Assembly (NCBI RefSeq): GCF_024679095.1
Contig: NC_066531.1
Coordinates: forward strand, 5,203,901-5,267,900
DNA length: 64,000 nucleotides
Direction: 5' to 3'
From: Eriocheir sinensis
Lineage: Eukaryota > Arthropoda > Malacostraca > Decapoda > Varunidae
Position 1 is the first letter of the stretch, and each line of letters starts with the position of its first letter. The translations under genes were made by a program, and so were the position numbers. Below are positions 43,803-55,026 of the stretch, in pieces. The notes under the pieces were generated by a model. It had not been told where the DNA came from and searched no databases. It saw only the letters and a list, made by a program, of their open reading frames with translations.

Positions 43803-44895
43803 ATCAAAGCATGTGCTTATCTTTGTATTCATTGATACACACACTGGTAATATTTCTGTGGTGTCTGATTCACTTAACTGAGTAAAATTCTAGTGTGATA
43901 AAGTCACAAATTCGTGTCACTAGTAAAACTAAAAGCAGTAATGTAAGTTATGCCTCCATGAAATATACACAAATATATAAATATGAAAGCTCACGAAGTC
44001 ACTAAGTGACATCACCTGCTTTGCGCAGTAAAAATATGCTTATTGAAGTTATCTGATACCCGTAAAATGGCGTGCGCTGCTGCCTCGGCCCACAGATGTC
44101 GTATAAAATAGGAACATATTTTCATATTATTGTTCTGTTTATTCAATGTCCTTTCTGTTAAAGAAAAAGAACACTTATAATTTTAGTTATTGTTTGGTTA
44201 TAAGGATTCTTTACGAAATACAATTATAACGAAAACACAATTATATAATTATAACGAAATACAATTATATAAGTTAGGAGACATACTGAATCATGGATCG
44301 GCTGTGGTGATGTTAGATGCGCCTATTGTTACAAGTCCCAGAGAAACACAGGTAATTTAGGATAATTGAAAGAAAAGTTGAAGCTTCGTCGGGGCTGACC
44401 TGACACACCCTGGTTGGCAACTCTAAATATACCTCATAAAATAAAATTGGATTCTGGCCACACGGTCCACGGAGCAACCTCAGCTCGCTTTAGAACGTTT
44501 CAGTAGTGATGGGGAACCGAGTACTGTCTACAAACCGTAATTCGGTTTTGATTACTTTTCAAAACCTAGTAAACCGAGTACCGAATGATTACTTTCCTTT
44601 CAAGCGACAGGTAGACATCAGATGGTACAGGATTGGCTGGGCGGAGTGGGGTGGGTGGCAGTCTTATCACCAGGAGTCTAGAGAGAGGGGGGGGGGGGGG
44701 TCAAGGGGCTGCTAAAGATGAGAAGTGTTGAAATTCGTCTGATGAGAGAGGACATTGAAATAATGTTTATAACATTCTATGTGAAATGAATAAAAATATT
44801 TAATTTTCCTCTTATTTCCTAAGAGCTACACTACTCCATTCCTGCTCGAGATAAAAACAGAAGGGTCAAGGTCTATAGATTATAAGACATCTGTT
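43803..44895. other. right-arm unique spacer
   Basis: Absent from the left arm. It is AT-rich, with a G run at 44688-44701. A phrase GTAGTGATGGGGAACCGAGT near 44502 resembles a DNA-transposon end, but no partner was found. Confidence 0.5.
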
Positions 44896-45044
44896 GGTAG
44901 GTATACGTATTGAGGCAAATAATTAATACACCTATGCATATTCCACGTGTTGCATAATCAGCGATTTAACTGCGATCATGGGTTTCATTTTCATGGCTGA
45001 TGATCTATAATGTGACTTGCCAAGTCGATTACTCTTGCTTTATT

Positions 45045-45890
45045 ACTCCATCATCTGTCAGGGGTTGTGCACAGGAGTTGGGCGTTCTACTGGTGATCTT
45101 GCATTCTTAAGACTCCTGGTCATCCTCTCTTAGCCGTTTCGGTGAAACTTTCTCAGTTGCGCTAGATATATCGAAAGCTTTCGATAAAGTCTGGCACAAC
45201 TCTTTGCTTTCTAAACTACCCTCCTACATATTCTATCCTTCTCTCTGTACCTTTTTCTCCAGTTTCCTTTCCGGCTGTTCTATCTCTGATGTTGTGGACG
45301 GACGCTGTTCTTCCCCTAAACCTATCAACAGTGATGTCCCGCAGGTCTCTGTCCTGTCTCCTGCTTTCTTTCTGATATTCATCAATGATCTTCTTTAGAC
45401 AACAAACTCTCGTACCCACTCATATGCCGACGACTCTACTTTGCATTATTCAACTTCTTTAAACAGAAGAGCCTCCCAACAGGAATTACAAGACTCTAGA
45501 CGGGAGGCTGCAGAACGCTTAACCTCTGACCTTGCTATTATTTCCGATTGGGGCATAAGGAACCTCTTGGGCTTCAATGTCTTAAACTTCTATGATCTTA
45601 ACTCAATTTCCCCATCTTTCAACTCGACATAATCTTCCAAACACGTATTCCCTATCCTTCGACAACTCTCAGCTGTCACATTCTTCTACACTAAACATCC
45701 ACGGTCTATCCTTAACTCAAAATCTTAACTGGAAACTTCATATTTCTTCTATCACTGAATCAGCTTCCTCGAGGTTGGGCGTTCTATATCGTCTCCGCCA
45801 GTTGTTGTTTTTTTCCCCACCGCACAGTTACTATCCATATACAGGGGCCTTGTCACGTGATGCGTGAGTGATATGGAAAATTCCCGTGCC
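45045..45890 (+). pseudogene. LINE-A reverse transcriptase fragment (right arm)
   Basis: Codes, in broken frames, SVALDISKAFDKVWHNSLLS, VSVLSPAFFLIFINDLL, then HSYADDSTLHYSTSLNRRAS (catalytic YADD near 45427), LGFNVLN and NLNWKLHISSITESASSRLG. It ends at GGGCCTTGTC (about 45852). The frames are broken at 45398 and 45600. It pairs with the minus-strand piece at 7385-8250. Confidence 0.83.
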
Positions 45891-45952
45891 TAACATGGCT
45901 CGGCTATGCGGACAATTTGTCTTCAAATTGAACAAGTAGACGATATGGATAC

Positions 45953-46120
45953 ATCTAGAGCCCAGGTTGATGGGTGGTCTTCAGGCCAGCGTGTGGGTAG
46001 TCTTAGGCCACTCGGCGGTGACTGAAAAACCTCAGCTGTGCGGCGTCCAGGATTCGAACCCGCGTCCCTTCTGGAGCTCCTGAACGCGGGACCGTCACGC
46101 TAACCATTCAGCCACCGCCT
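45953..46120 (-). mobile_element. SINE S1 head half
   Basis: The minus strand has AGGCGGTGGCTGAATGGTTA, then a B box GGTTCGAATCC (complement near 46034-46044), continuing to the body and cut at TCTAGA. The 3' half is missing. Its start is fused to the 3' end of the piggyBac gene and its broken end to the right duplication arm. Confidence 0.85.
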
Positions 46121-47590
46121 CATGACACTTGTAGCTGGTATTCTTCCTCACTTTGGGCTTACGTGTGGAGTGACTACACACGTAGCAACGGCCCACGCCC
46201 ACTTTCCTGGTACCAGTAGGAGGGAGGGACTCTATGTAGTGCCTATCCATGAAGTCACGTGCCTCAAGTCTGTCAGGAAGTGCATCCGAGTGTCGTCTTG
46301 GAGCCTGTGCAGTCACCTGGCCGAACCTCTCAAGCAGCTGAGTGATGACAGTCCGACTGAACTGTCTCAGAGAAGGCTGAAGTCGCTCACCGACCTGGGT
46401 CATGTACAGTATGTATGCATTGAGCATACACATGTCGATGACGTAGAGAAAATACTTTTTGTACCATTTACAGCCCTTTCTAAGACAATCGATGAATCCA
46501 ATCATCATGTCGGACTTCTCCACCAACCGCATGTTCATATTGGTGTCAATGATTGCATCAGGCTTCATTTTCTCCTCACCCGTCTTGAAGTTGACTTTCT
46601 CAGAATCCTGCAAGTGCCCCACGTGCTCGATAGTAAGCATGTTGACGGGCTTTTTATCATGCCATCTAATTGCTAACATCTTCCCAGACTATTTGAGCTG
46701 CACCTCTCCCCGACGAGACGTAGGAAACACAGGCCAGTGTTTCCTGTTTTGTTTTACGGTGCCGATAGTGCCCACTCCATGCTCCTTCAGGCACTTGGTG
46801 AGAGCTGGAGAAGTGTAGTAATTGTCCGTATACTGAACACCAAAGTATCTTTCCAGTAGTACATTTACAACTGAACCTGTGAAGCCGAGTGGGTCAGTCT
46901 TCTTGATGTCAGCATCGCTTGCCGTATATATGACAAAGTCCAACATATACCCCGTTTCGCAGTCGCACAACACAAACATTTTTATCCCAAAACTGTGTCG
47001 CTTGCTAGGAATATATTGATTGAAGGAAAGACGCCCCCTGAATAACACAAGGGACCCATCAATTACCACTTTTTGCATTGGTTTGAAAAAAAAGCAAGGA
47101 ACTTCCCCTTGATGATGTCCATTATCTCTGATTTTCAAAAGTGGGTCGGTGTCTGAAGGGTAGATATTATCAGCAAAGTGAAGATAACCGCTTAGATGGC
47201 CCTGAATCGGTCCCTAGACATATATTTTCCTTAGACTGGAGTGTAAATGGTGTCATCGTGAGCCCAGTAGTCCTCTAGGTTATGCTTTCGCACGTGAGGC
47301 ATGAGCAACATCAACGCCAGGAAAACATACATCTCATGTACAGAAAGCGGGGTCCATATAATCATTTTTGCAAAACCCACTGAGTCAAATGTGCACTGTT
47401 CTTAATGACGATTGGTTTCCTCACACATTCGCTGAACTACTCTTTCATCCAAGAAGGCCAAAAAGTAGTCCACGTAATCTTGTTCTGCATCCACTGGGAA
47501 GACAGGCTGAATCCCAGTATTCGCCATGTCGAATGCTGGACTGTCTAGTACAAATTCACTGCCATCATTTCACACAAATACACCGCAGGA
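46115..47590 (-). pseudogene. piggyBac-type transposase
   Basis: Minus strand. The N-terminal part (about 47540-47140, with stops) has DYVDYFLAFLDERVVQRMCE, VHEMYVFLALMLLMPHVRKH and MSRDRFRAI. The frame 47138-46689 has VVIDGSLVLFRGRLSFNQYI (first Asp), MFVLCDCETGYMLDFVIYT and YTDNYYTSPAL (second Asp). An in-frame TAG at about 46688 precedes 46679-46095: MLAIRWHDKKPV, then LVEKSDMMIGFIDCLRKGCK, where the usual third catalytic Asp (VD) is Glu, and a Cys-rich end (CYVCSHSTRK). The last residues run into the SINE. It is inactive. piggyBac enzymes cut and paste at TTAA; no TTAA-flanked terminal repeats were found here. Confidence 0.85.
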
Positions 47591-47602
47591 CTTTCTGCCG
47601 CG

Positions 47603-47760
47603 CAGGGTTGTCAACCGTACGATAATTATCGTACATATATGATCATTTTACCGTTGGTACGATGTATGATAGTGTTTTTAATAATCGTACGTTTTGTTCG
47701 ATAATTACCAAACCGTACGATACGATACGATAATTACACGGATTTTTATTTTTTTTCGTT
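47603..47760 (+). mobile_element. DNA-transposon terminus with GTACGATAATTATCGTAC palindromes
   Basis: CAGGGTTGTCAACCGTACGA opens a stretch in which GTACGAT and ATCGTAC recur at least six times on both strands (47616-47730). A CAGGG start fits hAT. No matching opposite end was seen, so only one terminus is claimed. Confidence 0.45.
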
Positions 47761-48119
47761 GGGGATATACCCCAAGGATGGAAGGCGGTGGAGTATATGC
47801 TACATGAATAATAAAATTATAACATATAAGAATGATAAATCGATGTTTTGGCTGTATTTTGTTAATAAGGTGGTTCGAAGTCGGGGTCGGAAATCCGGAT
47901 GTTAACGTAACGTGTCCTATCCCTGACTCCCTGTACCAGAGCCTCGGGCCGCTGCGACATCCCACACGCCGTTTAAACTGCGGCCAAATTTCAGGTTTGT
48001 AAGCGTTGCATACGTGTCTTGTAATCCGTGAAAAGTGATGGACAAATGATAGAATGACATTTCTACATCTGAAGCCACACAAGATTATCCACCCATCACA
48101 AACTAGGTGGCTATCATTA

Positions 48120-48430
48120 GTCGCCGTGGTGCAGAGGCTTATAGAGCAATGGGAAGCTTTCAAGTTGTTTTTTCAGACATGTGGTTGTCGGAAAAGCTAG
48201 GTGCTGCTGAACTGATCTTCAAAAGCTTGCATGATCCTTACATCCAACTGTGCTACTGCTTTTTGGAGTAGGTCCTACCCAAGTTTACCTCTTTCAACAC
48301 TTATTTTCAATCAAATAAGACAGTTATCACAGAACTGCATGAGAAAGTGCGGAGTCTTTTCAAAGACCTTCTCCTATCTTTCATGGAGATAGATTATATC
48401 ACAAAGACAGTGTTGATATCGTAGTTTGTC
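48120..48430 (+). pseudogene. hAT transposase middle fragment
   Basis: In changing frames: GAEAYRAMGSFQVVFSDMWL-like start, then SLHDPYIQLCYCFLE, LPKFTSFNTYFQSNKTVITE and LHEKVRSLFKDLLLSFMEID, then stop. The LPxFxxxNxxFQSxxxxIxxL pattern is common in BED/ZMYM-type hAT transposases and their host derivatives. It probably belongs with the terminus at 47603. Confidence 0.5.
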
Positions 48431-48554
48431 CAGGCAAGATGGCGACAAGACAGCATGGCAGCTCTTATGGATAATGGCCAAATTCAGGAATGACATGGAC
48501 CCCATAATTAAGATAGCCTACCATTAAATGGAGAGAATCCGAGAAACATGACCG

Positions 48555-48899
48555 TCAATCAGAATAGAGTGTAAGTTATCTCATTTATCATATATACTGA
48601 CATACAAGGTTTCAGGTTATCTCATTTATCACATTTACCGACATACAAGGGGTGTAGGTTATCTCATTTATCACATTTACCGACACACAAGGGGTGTAGG
48701 TTATCTCATTTATCACATTTACCGACATACAAGGGGTGTAGGTTATCTCATTTATCACATTTACCGACATACAAGGGGTGCAAGTTATCTCATTTATCAC
48801 ATTTACTTACATACAAGGTTTCAGGTTACCTCATTTATCACATTTACCGACTTACAAGGGATTTAGGTTATCTCATTTTTCACATTTACTGACATACAA
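48555..48899. repeat. 42-bp minisatellite, about 8 copies
   Basis: Unit GTTATCTCATTTATCACATT + TACCGACATACAAGGGGTGTAG. The central copies are near-identical and the edges are degenerate. The last unit is cut by the SINE at 48900. The minus-strand VNVINEIT peptide repeat is only its translation. Confidence 0.95.
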
Positions 48900-49250
48900 G
48901 GGTAGGCGGTGGCTGAGTGATTAACGTGCGGGGCCAGCATTCATCATGACATAGACAATGTCGATTCAAATCCCCACGGTACCACCTGGGATTTTTTAGT
49001 CACCGCTGAGTGGCTTAAAACTACCCACATGCTGTCCTGAAGACCACCCATCAACCCGGACTCTAGAGGAAGCCGTCCAAGCGAATCAAGAACGAGTTCC
49101 GGGGGGGCAGCATGAGCCAATGCAAGATGGCGCCACTATAAACACTCGCCTGCGCCAGAACGGGCTGGGGCGACCCTCAGGACCCACCTGGAAGAAGCCT
49201 TGGGCCGACCATCAGGCCCCACCAGGAAGATGCCTACCGGCGCAACAGGC
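48900..49250 (+). mobile_element. tRNA-derived SINE S1, full length
   Basis: Head GGTAGGCGGTGGCTGAGTGA, B-box region near 48965 (TTCAAATCC), body TCAACCCGGACTCTAGAGG, tail module from about 49119 (ATGCAAGATGGCGCC) to GGCGCAACAGGCAACGA. It lacks an A tail. It interrupts the end of a 42-bp minisatellite. Confidence 0.88.
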
Positions 49251-49309
49251 AACGAATTTCCTTACAATTGATATCATTTAAACTTTTGTTTCTTACAATT
49301 TTTATCAAA

Positions 49310-49412
49310 TTCTCTTCGGCCAAATGTCTATCGGCCAAGTGTCCGTTCGGCCATATGTCCGTTCGGCGAAATGTCTGTCGGCCAAATGTCCGTCGGTGAA
49401 ATGTCTGTCCGG
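49310..49412. repeat. short repeats of CGGCCAAATGTC(T/C)GT
   Basis: About six copies of an 18-19 bp unit (TCGGCCAAATGTCTATCGG and variants). The arrangement resembles the subterminal repeats of a DNA transposon; the other end was not found. Confidence 0.7.
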
Positions 49413-49458
49413 CCACGGGCCACTCAACTCCAGGTGAATTTTCCATAGAGTTCAATTT

Positions 49459-50571
49459 TTTTTTTCTTTTTTTTTTTTTTTACAACAAAGGAGGCAGCTC
49501 AAGGGCACAAAAAGAAAAGAAAACAATAATAAAAAAATCCCGCTATTCGCTGCTCCTAAAAAAGAAACAAAAGAGGTGGCCGAAAGCAAGGTCAAATACG
49601 AAAGGAGAGGTGTCCTGATACCCTCCTCTTGAAAGAGTTCAAGTCGTAGGCAGGAGGAAATACAGATGAAGGAAGATTGTTCCAGAGTTTACCAGCGTGA
49701 GGGATGAAAGAGTGAAGATGCTGGTTAACTCTTGCATAAGGGGTTTGAACAGTTTAGGGATGAGCATGAGTAGAAAGTCGAGTGCAGCGGGGCCGCGAGA
49801 GGGGGGGAGGTATGCAGTTAGCAAGTTCAGAAGAGCAGTCAGCGTATAAATATCGATAGAAGATAGAAAGAGAGGCAACATTGCGGCGGAATTTAAGAGG
49901 TAGAAGACTATCAGTATGAGGAGGAGAGCTGATGAGACGAAGAGCCTTAGCCTCCACTCTGTCCAGAAGAGCTGTGTGAGTGGGGCCCCCCCACACATGA
50001 GATGCATACTCCATACGAGGGCGGACAAGGCCCTTGTATATGGACAGCAACTGTGCAGGGGAGAAGAACTGGCGGAGACGGTACAGAACGCCCAGCCTCG
50101 AGGAAGCTGATTTAGTAAGAGATGAGATATGAAGTTTCCAGTTAAGATTTTGAGTTAAGGATAGACCGAGGATGTTTAGAGTTGAGGAAGGTGATAGCTG
50201 GGTGTTGTCAAAGAATAGGGGATAGTTGTTTGGAAGATTGTGTCGAGTGGATAGGTGGAGAAACTGTGTTTTTGAGGCGTTGAAAGACACCAGGTTCTTC
50301 TTGCCCCAATCGGAAATAATAGTAAGGTCTGAGGCTAAGCGTTCTGCAGCCTCCAGCCTTGAGTCGTTAAGTTCCTGAAGGGTGGGTCTTGTATTAAAAG
50401 AAGTTGAATAATGCAGAGTGGAATCATCGGCGTAGGAATGGATAGGACAGTTCGTTTTGGAAAGAAGATCATCAACGAACAACAGAGAAAGAGTGGGAGA
50501 TAGGACAGAACCCTGTGGGACACCACTGTTAATAGATTTAGGGGAGGAACAGTGACCGTCTACCACGGCAG

Positions 50572-50572
<1 letters not shown>
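49459..50572 (-). pseudogene. LINE-A, longest copy (RT to 3' end)
   Basis: Minus strand. The frame 50890-49754 starts artificially in a TA array; real coding begins near 50572 with AVVDGHCSSPKSINSGVPQG, then SVLSPTLSLLFVDDLL, HSYADDSTLHYSTSFN (catalytic YADD), NWKLHISSLTKSASSRLGVL and YKGLVRPRMEYASHVWGG. The C-terminal KALRLISSPPHTDSLLPLKF follows. A frameshift near 49765 puts the last part in 49639-50028. The 3' UTR ends in an A tract (T tract 49459-49482). The 5' truncation point is the (TA)n at 50575. Jockey/CR1-group by motif; clade not settled. Confidence 0.88.

Positions 50573-50574
<2 letters not shown>

Positions 50575-50657
<83 letters not shown>
50575..50657. repeat. (TA)n array
   Basis: About 80 bp of TA directly at the LINE-A 5' truncation. 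Confidence 0.95.
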
Positions 50658-50660
<3 letters not shown>

Positions 50661-50689
50661 GTGTGGTGTGTGGGGGATGGATGGTAGAG

Positions 50690-51075
50690 AGAGCGCGATA
50701 TTGCCCGCCTATTATGGGTCGTACAGCGACGCGCCCTCGACGTTTTCTCGATCATACGTGCGACGTCGAGCGTCGTCGAGCGACGAGGGGCGGTCGCGTA
50801 TAGTCGCCAAGCCCTGCGTTCATCGCGGTCCGTCGCAACGGGTTTTATTTTCAAAATTGGGCTCCTCTGCGTACAGTCGCGCGCATTCACGCACGATTCA
50901 CCTCGACGTCCCCTCGCCTATCGTCCTCGTGTGCGTATAGGCGAACGACCTTCCCTCGCCATGTTGCTGTGAGTTGAAACAGAGGGAAACTCGCAGAGAC
51001 AATGGCGATAATCCAACGATTTCGTGCATTTTCAAAATCGCCAACCGTTGCAGAGCGAAACTGCAAATGTGTGAT
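50690..51075. mobile_element. GC-rich DNA-transposon-like end
   Basis: TTATGGGTCGTACAGCGACG opens a GC-rich region with recurring GTCGAGCG/CGTACAG/CGCGTA motifs (50700-50900), unlike the flanks. A short frame at 51002 runs into the I-type LINE. It may be a Harbinger-like 5' end (TTA before GGG); no right end is present. Confidence 0.35.
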
Positions 51076-51084
51076 CCCAGCATA

Positions 51085-52229
51085 CCGCAACGGCTTGCCT
51101 CTGCTCAACTACATCCGCCACTACCGCCTCACCCGCTGGAACACTGGTGGAGCCGCACACGCGCGTGGGGGCACACTGGACCACATCCTAACGTCTGGCC
51201 TTGTGGCGTCCCGTGTCAACTGCCAGTCTATTCATACACTCTTCTCCGACCATGTTGCCCTCAGTCTGCAGTACTCCCTTCCGGCCCGCCCTCCACTCCT
51301 TCACCGCCGCACCCGCATCTCAATCCCTCCAAAGTACTGCCCCACCTACATCTCGTACATCTCAAGCCATCTTCCCACCTTTGACTTCCTCTCACCTGAC
51401 GGTACCTGACGACTAGTACAATTCTTTGGTGACGGCCACCCATGACTTTTACAGCCGTTATGTTGTCAGGCCCTGTAGCCCATGCCTGGACGTTGGATCA
51501 TCGCATTGCCCAAGCGGAAAGGACTGCGGCTGACGCTGGGCTTGCCTTTCAAGAGACAACCCACACCGGATCGTCTACGTCAGTACCAGGTGGCGAGGGA
51601 CGACCTGACTGCCCTACAGAAGTGCGCCTACACCGAGTCATGGCACAAATATACTGACATTATCAACCATCAGACTAGCGTCGGGACCATGTGGCATTTA
51701 ATAAACAGGACCATCAAGAAAACCCCCACCTGCGCCCTCCACCACAGCCCACAGGAATATGCCCAGGACCTCATCAGTACTTGGTCCGCACAGTCTCAAG
51801 TATGTAATCTTCCTGTTCATATTCAAGAGGCACATTCCTCCCAACGCAACGTTCGCAACCTCCGCCTGATGGCTGCACTGCTCAATTCTGATGAGGAGGA
51901 TGAGCTACCATTAACGGAGACTGAACTGCGATGTGCCCTTGCTTGTACAAACACCACTGCCCCCGGCGATGACGGTATTGCATACTAAATGCTTCGTCTG
52001 CCTGAGAAAGTTCCTGGTAAACCTCTATTAAAGCTCTTCAATCTTTGCTTCCTCCGAGGACATGTTCCCTCTGCCTGGACCTCCAGCTTAATTGTGCCCA
52101 TACCGAAGCCTGGAACCGATAACTTCAGGCCTGTCTCCCTTACGCCCTGCTTTAGTAAGGTGCTTGAACGCATCCTTCTTGCCCGACTCATGCATCGCCA
52201 AAAGGATAAGCTCTCTCCTAGTCTGTATG
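51085..52229 (+). pseudogene. I-type LINE, endonuclease and RT N-terminus
   Basis: The frame 51002-51409 has the endonuclease end: ARGGTLDHILTSGLV and HTLFSDHVALSLQYSL. Frames 51482-51988 and 51989-52240 have RLTLGLPFKRQPT, LPLTETELRCALACTNTTAP + GDDGIAY, LKLFNLCFLRGHVPSAWTS and NFRPVSLTPCFSKVLERILL (RT fingers). A stop and frame change lie at about 51986. The protein is cut in SPSLY at 52229 by a hAT-like insertion and resumes at 58405. Confidence 0.83.
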
Positions 52230-52405
52230 CATTATCGTAGTAAGGGGGGCAGGGGGGGCGGTCCGCCCCGGGTGACAGCTTGAGGGGGGTGCCATGATAC
52301 AGGCTCAAGTCCAGTGGCGGATCCGGAGGTGGGGGGGGGGGGGGCTTGGCACCTGGTCACGTGCCGCCCCCCCAAAAATATTACAATTTTTAATAACGGA
52401 ATTTA

Positions 52406-52555
<150 letters not shown>

Positions 52556-53039
52556 CATTAAAATGCATAAATGAATGTTTATCTTCTAGTTCGCGTTAAC
52601 ATGTTTTAAAACTAAAAAGAAAAAAAACGCGAAATACTCCCCCAGAATAAGTCTCTACTCTACAATCTTTTCACGCTCTGCGAGTTTTGCCTCGCTGACT
52701 TGTCTAGTACGCGTATCGGGCAGGTATGGTACTGGACTAGGGCGGGAGAGAGAGAGAGAGGCTCTGAGCTGCGGCTGGTCGCGAGCACGTCACTATCAGT
52801 CATTGTCACAGACTCACGGTGCATGCAATCAAGGCTTTTGTCTGGGCAAGGTTGGTACCTTTGACGTTACTTTATTTTCTGAAATATTAAATAGGTACTG
52901 AATGATGTGACAATGTCATCAACAGTGTTATAGAGAAGGTATGACATTATCAACCAAGAAAAAAAAAACTTATAAATGGCTCTTGTTTATCACCACACAT
53001 ACAAAATGAATTCATCTCAAGTCTAGGGAATCAGGTTAA

Positions 53040-55026
53040 GGAGGAAATCTTGGCTGATTATAAAAAATGCAAAGTATTATGGAATTATTTTTAACAGTAC
53101 GCCTGATGTTTCTCATAATGACCAGATGTCTGAAGTGATTAGATATGTTCATATTGAAGGTGATACTGTTCAAATGAGGGAGTCCTTCTTGAGATTCATT
53201 CCTATTGCTGGAAAAACTGCAGATGCTTTTACAAAGGGTATACTAAGTAATTTGGAGAAAGATGGGCTAGAGTCACTAGACATTCAACTTTGCCGCAGTC
53301 AGGGATATGATAATGCTGCAACTATGTCTGGTATTCAAGGTGGGGTGCAGAAGGAAATCAAATAATTAAATCCTAAGGCTTTGTTTGTGCCATGTGCTAA
53401 TCACTCCTTGAACCTTTGTGGAGTGCACTCTTTTCGAAATAATCCTGTATGTGTCACTTTCTTTGGAACTGTAGAGATATTTTATTGTTTCTTTGCACTG
53501 TCAACACATAGATGGGAAGTATTGAAAGAAAATATGGACCTGACAGATAAAAAATTTTCTCAGACTAGGTGGAGTGCACACCATGATGCTGTAAAACCAC
53601 TCAAGAAACAATTTGGGAAGCTAATCACAGCCCTAGAGACACTGACAGACCAAAGAGAAAATGTGGACACAAGAGGATCTGTTGAATGTTTGCTTAAAGC
53701 AGTATGTGATTTTTCATTTTTGTGATTTCTCTCATTCTGGTGTGATATATACTGGAAGAAGTGAACCTCACGCAGAAATATTTACAAACAGAAGGAATAA
53801 GCCAAGAGAAGTGTGCAATGTTATGATCAGTGGTTTGAAATTATTCCTTACAGATGATGAATGAAATTGTGGAGAAAGCTATTGTATATGCAAGTCAACA
53901 GTGTGACGAAATGGGGCTATCCATGGAAAAACGAGGAATAATAAAACGCAAGAAGAGAATGCCCGGAGAGCTTGCTAAGGATGCTGGACTGACAGTGGAA
54001 GAGTAGATGAGAAGATCAATGCTTGAATGTGTTGATCAGTTCAGTCAAGAATTGAATGCTCGATCAGAGGCCATGAATAATGTCTTGTCAACATTTAGGG
54101 CCAGTTTCACAGTTCCCCATGATGGGTTAGTAAGCTCCCAAACCAATACCAGAGCCTTCGAAATTTCCTTGTATAGTGTCTGGTGTTTGTATTTAAGTTT
54201 AAAAATTTGACGAAACTATACAGGGAAAGTCTTGTGTATTTAGTGTAGCATCGAAGACCTCACCATTTTGGATTGTATGGGATTCTATAGTTTGGTTCGG
54301 GCTGTTACGAAGACACTGTGTTGGACTGTGAAATCGGCTCTTACAGTCATTCAGCTACACAATTTGCTCTCTGCAAATGAGCAACAACTACAGGAGAGCA
54401 TTTCAAGTATGACCAAGATTTTTGATGAAATATCAGAAGATGAGGTCAAGGTGGAGATCGTGCGACTCCGAAGACACTTGAAGGCTGCAAAACTCACAAC
54501 TGAAGAAGTGTATACATGGACAGTCTTGCAGTTCCTAAAGTTTATTGTCAAATGGGACTTTGGAGTATCCTTGCCAAATTGATCATTGTGCCTGAGACTT
54601 TTTAACAATTTGTGTGTCGGTAGCATGATGTGAAAGAAGTTTTTCCAAGCTAAAACTTATCAAGAACTACCTTAGCCTGGTAGCTGTGAGGATCACGTTT
54701 CGTATAGGTCCCTCTAAGCGAGAAAAATGAGAAAAAATCATCACTCACCCAAACCATTTCATAATATATATCAACGCATTTGTGATCAGTTTATGCATCA
54801 TCTATTTTGGAGGGTTTATAGCATGGCAAAAATGTGGCCCGTCGCTGGTAACATGGTAAAGCCACAAATTTGGCCCGTCGTTGCTACCGGGTTAGGTCAA
54901 CTGAGTCAGGCAAGATTGAACAGCCTGGCTATCATTTCCAATGAAAATGAACGTGCAAAGAATGTTAATTTTGATGATGTAATTGAGAAGTTTGCTGATG
55001 CTAAGGCACGTAGAATGAGAGTGTAA
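53040..55026 (+). pseudogene. ZMYM1-like hAT transposase (DUF4371 plus C-terminal domain)
   Basis: The DUF4371 part (53126-53365) has RMSEVIRYVHIEGDTVQMRE-like reading, KTADAFTKGILSNL and LCRSQGYDNAATMSGIQGG. The next frame (53381-53725) gives LFVPCANHSLNLCGVHS, THRWEVLKENMDL and KKFSQTRWSAHHDAV. The C-terminal pieces at 54268-54582 and around 54590-54680 match the hAT dimerisation region (KFFQAKTYQE-like, for SFSKLKLIKN). The last piece (54900-55026) is LNSLAIISNENERAKNVNFD + DVIEKFADAKARR. Stops and frameshifts are frequent, and about 210 bp are inserted between the last two pieces. Enzymes of this group cut and paste with 8-bp target duplications. Confidence 0.75.

Larger units (their letters stand above)
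40051..45949. repeat. right arm of large inverted duplication
   Basis: Inverted partner of 7315-11991. The outer edge stops within about 10 bp of a SINE S1 fragment broken at its internal TCTAGA (45953). The inner edge is at GTAAACAAACTACACGTG (40051). It contains a TA array (40184-40260), SINE S1, a Harbinger-like insertion and both LINE-A pieces. Confidence 0.9.

Noticed and set aside
7315..45949. A single giant DNA transposon with kilobase terminal inverted repeats
   Set aside because: No target duplication or defined termini at the outer edges; the right edge ends beside a broken SINE. Kept only as an inverted duplication.
50575..50890. N-terminal extension of the LINE-A frame with an IYIYIY stretch
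   Set aside because: It is the (TA)n array read through; true LINE coding starts near 50572.
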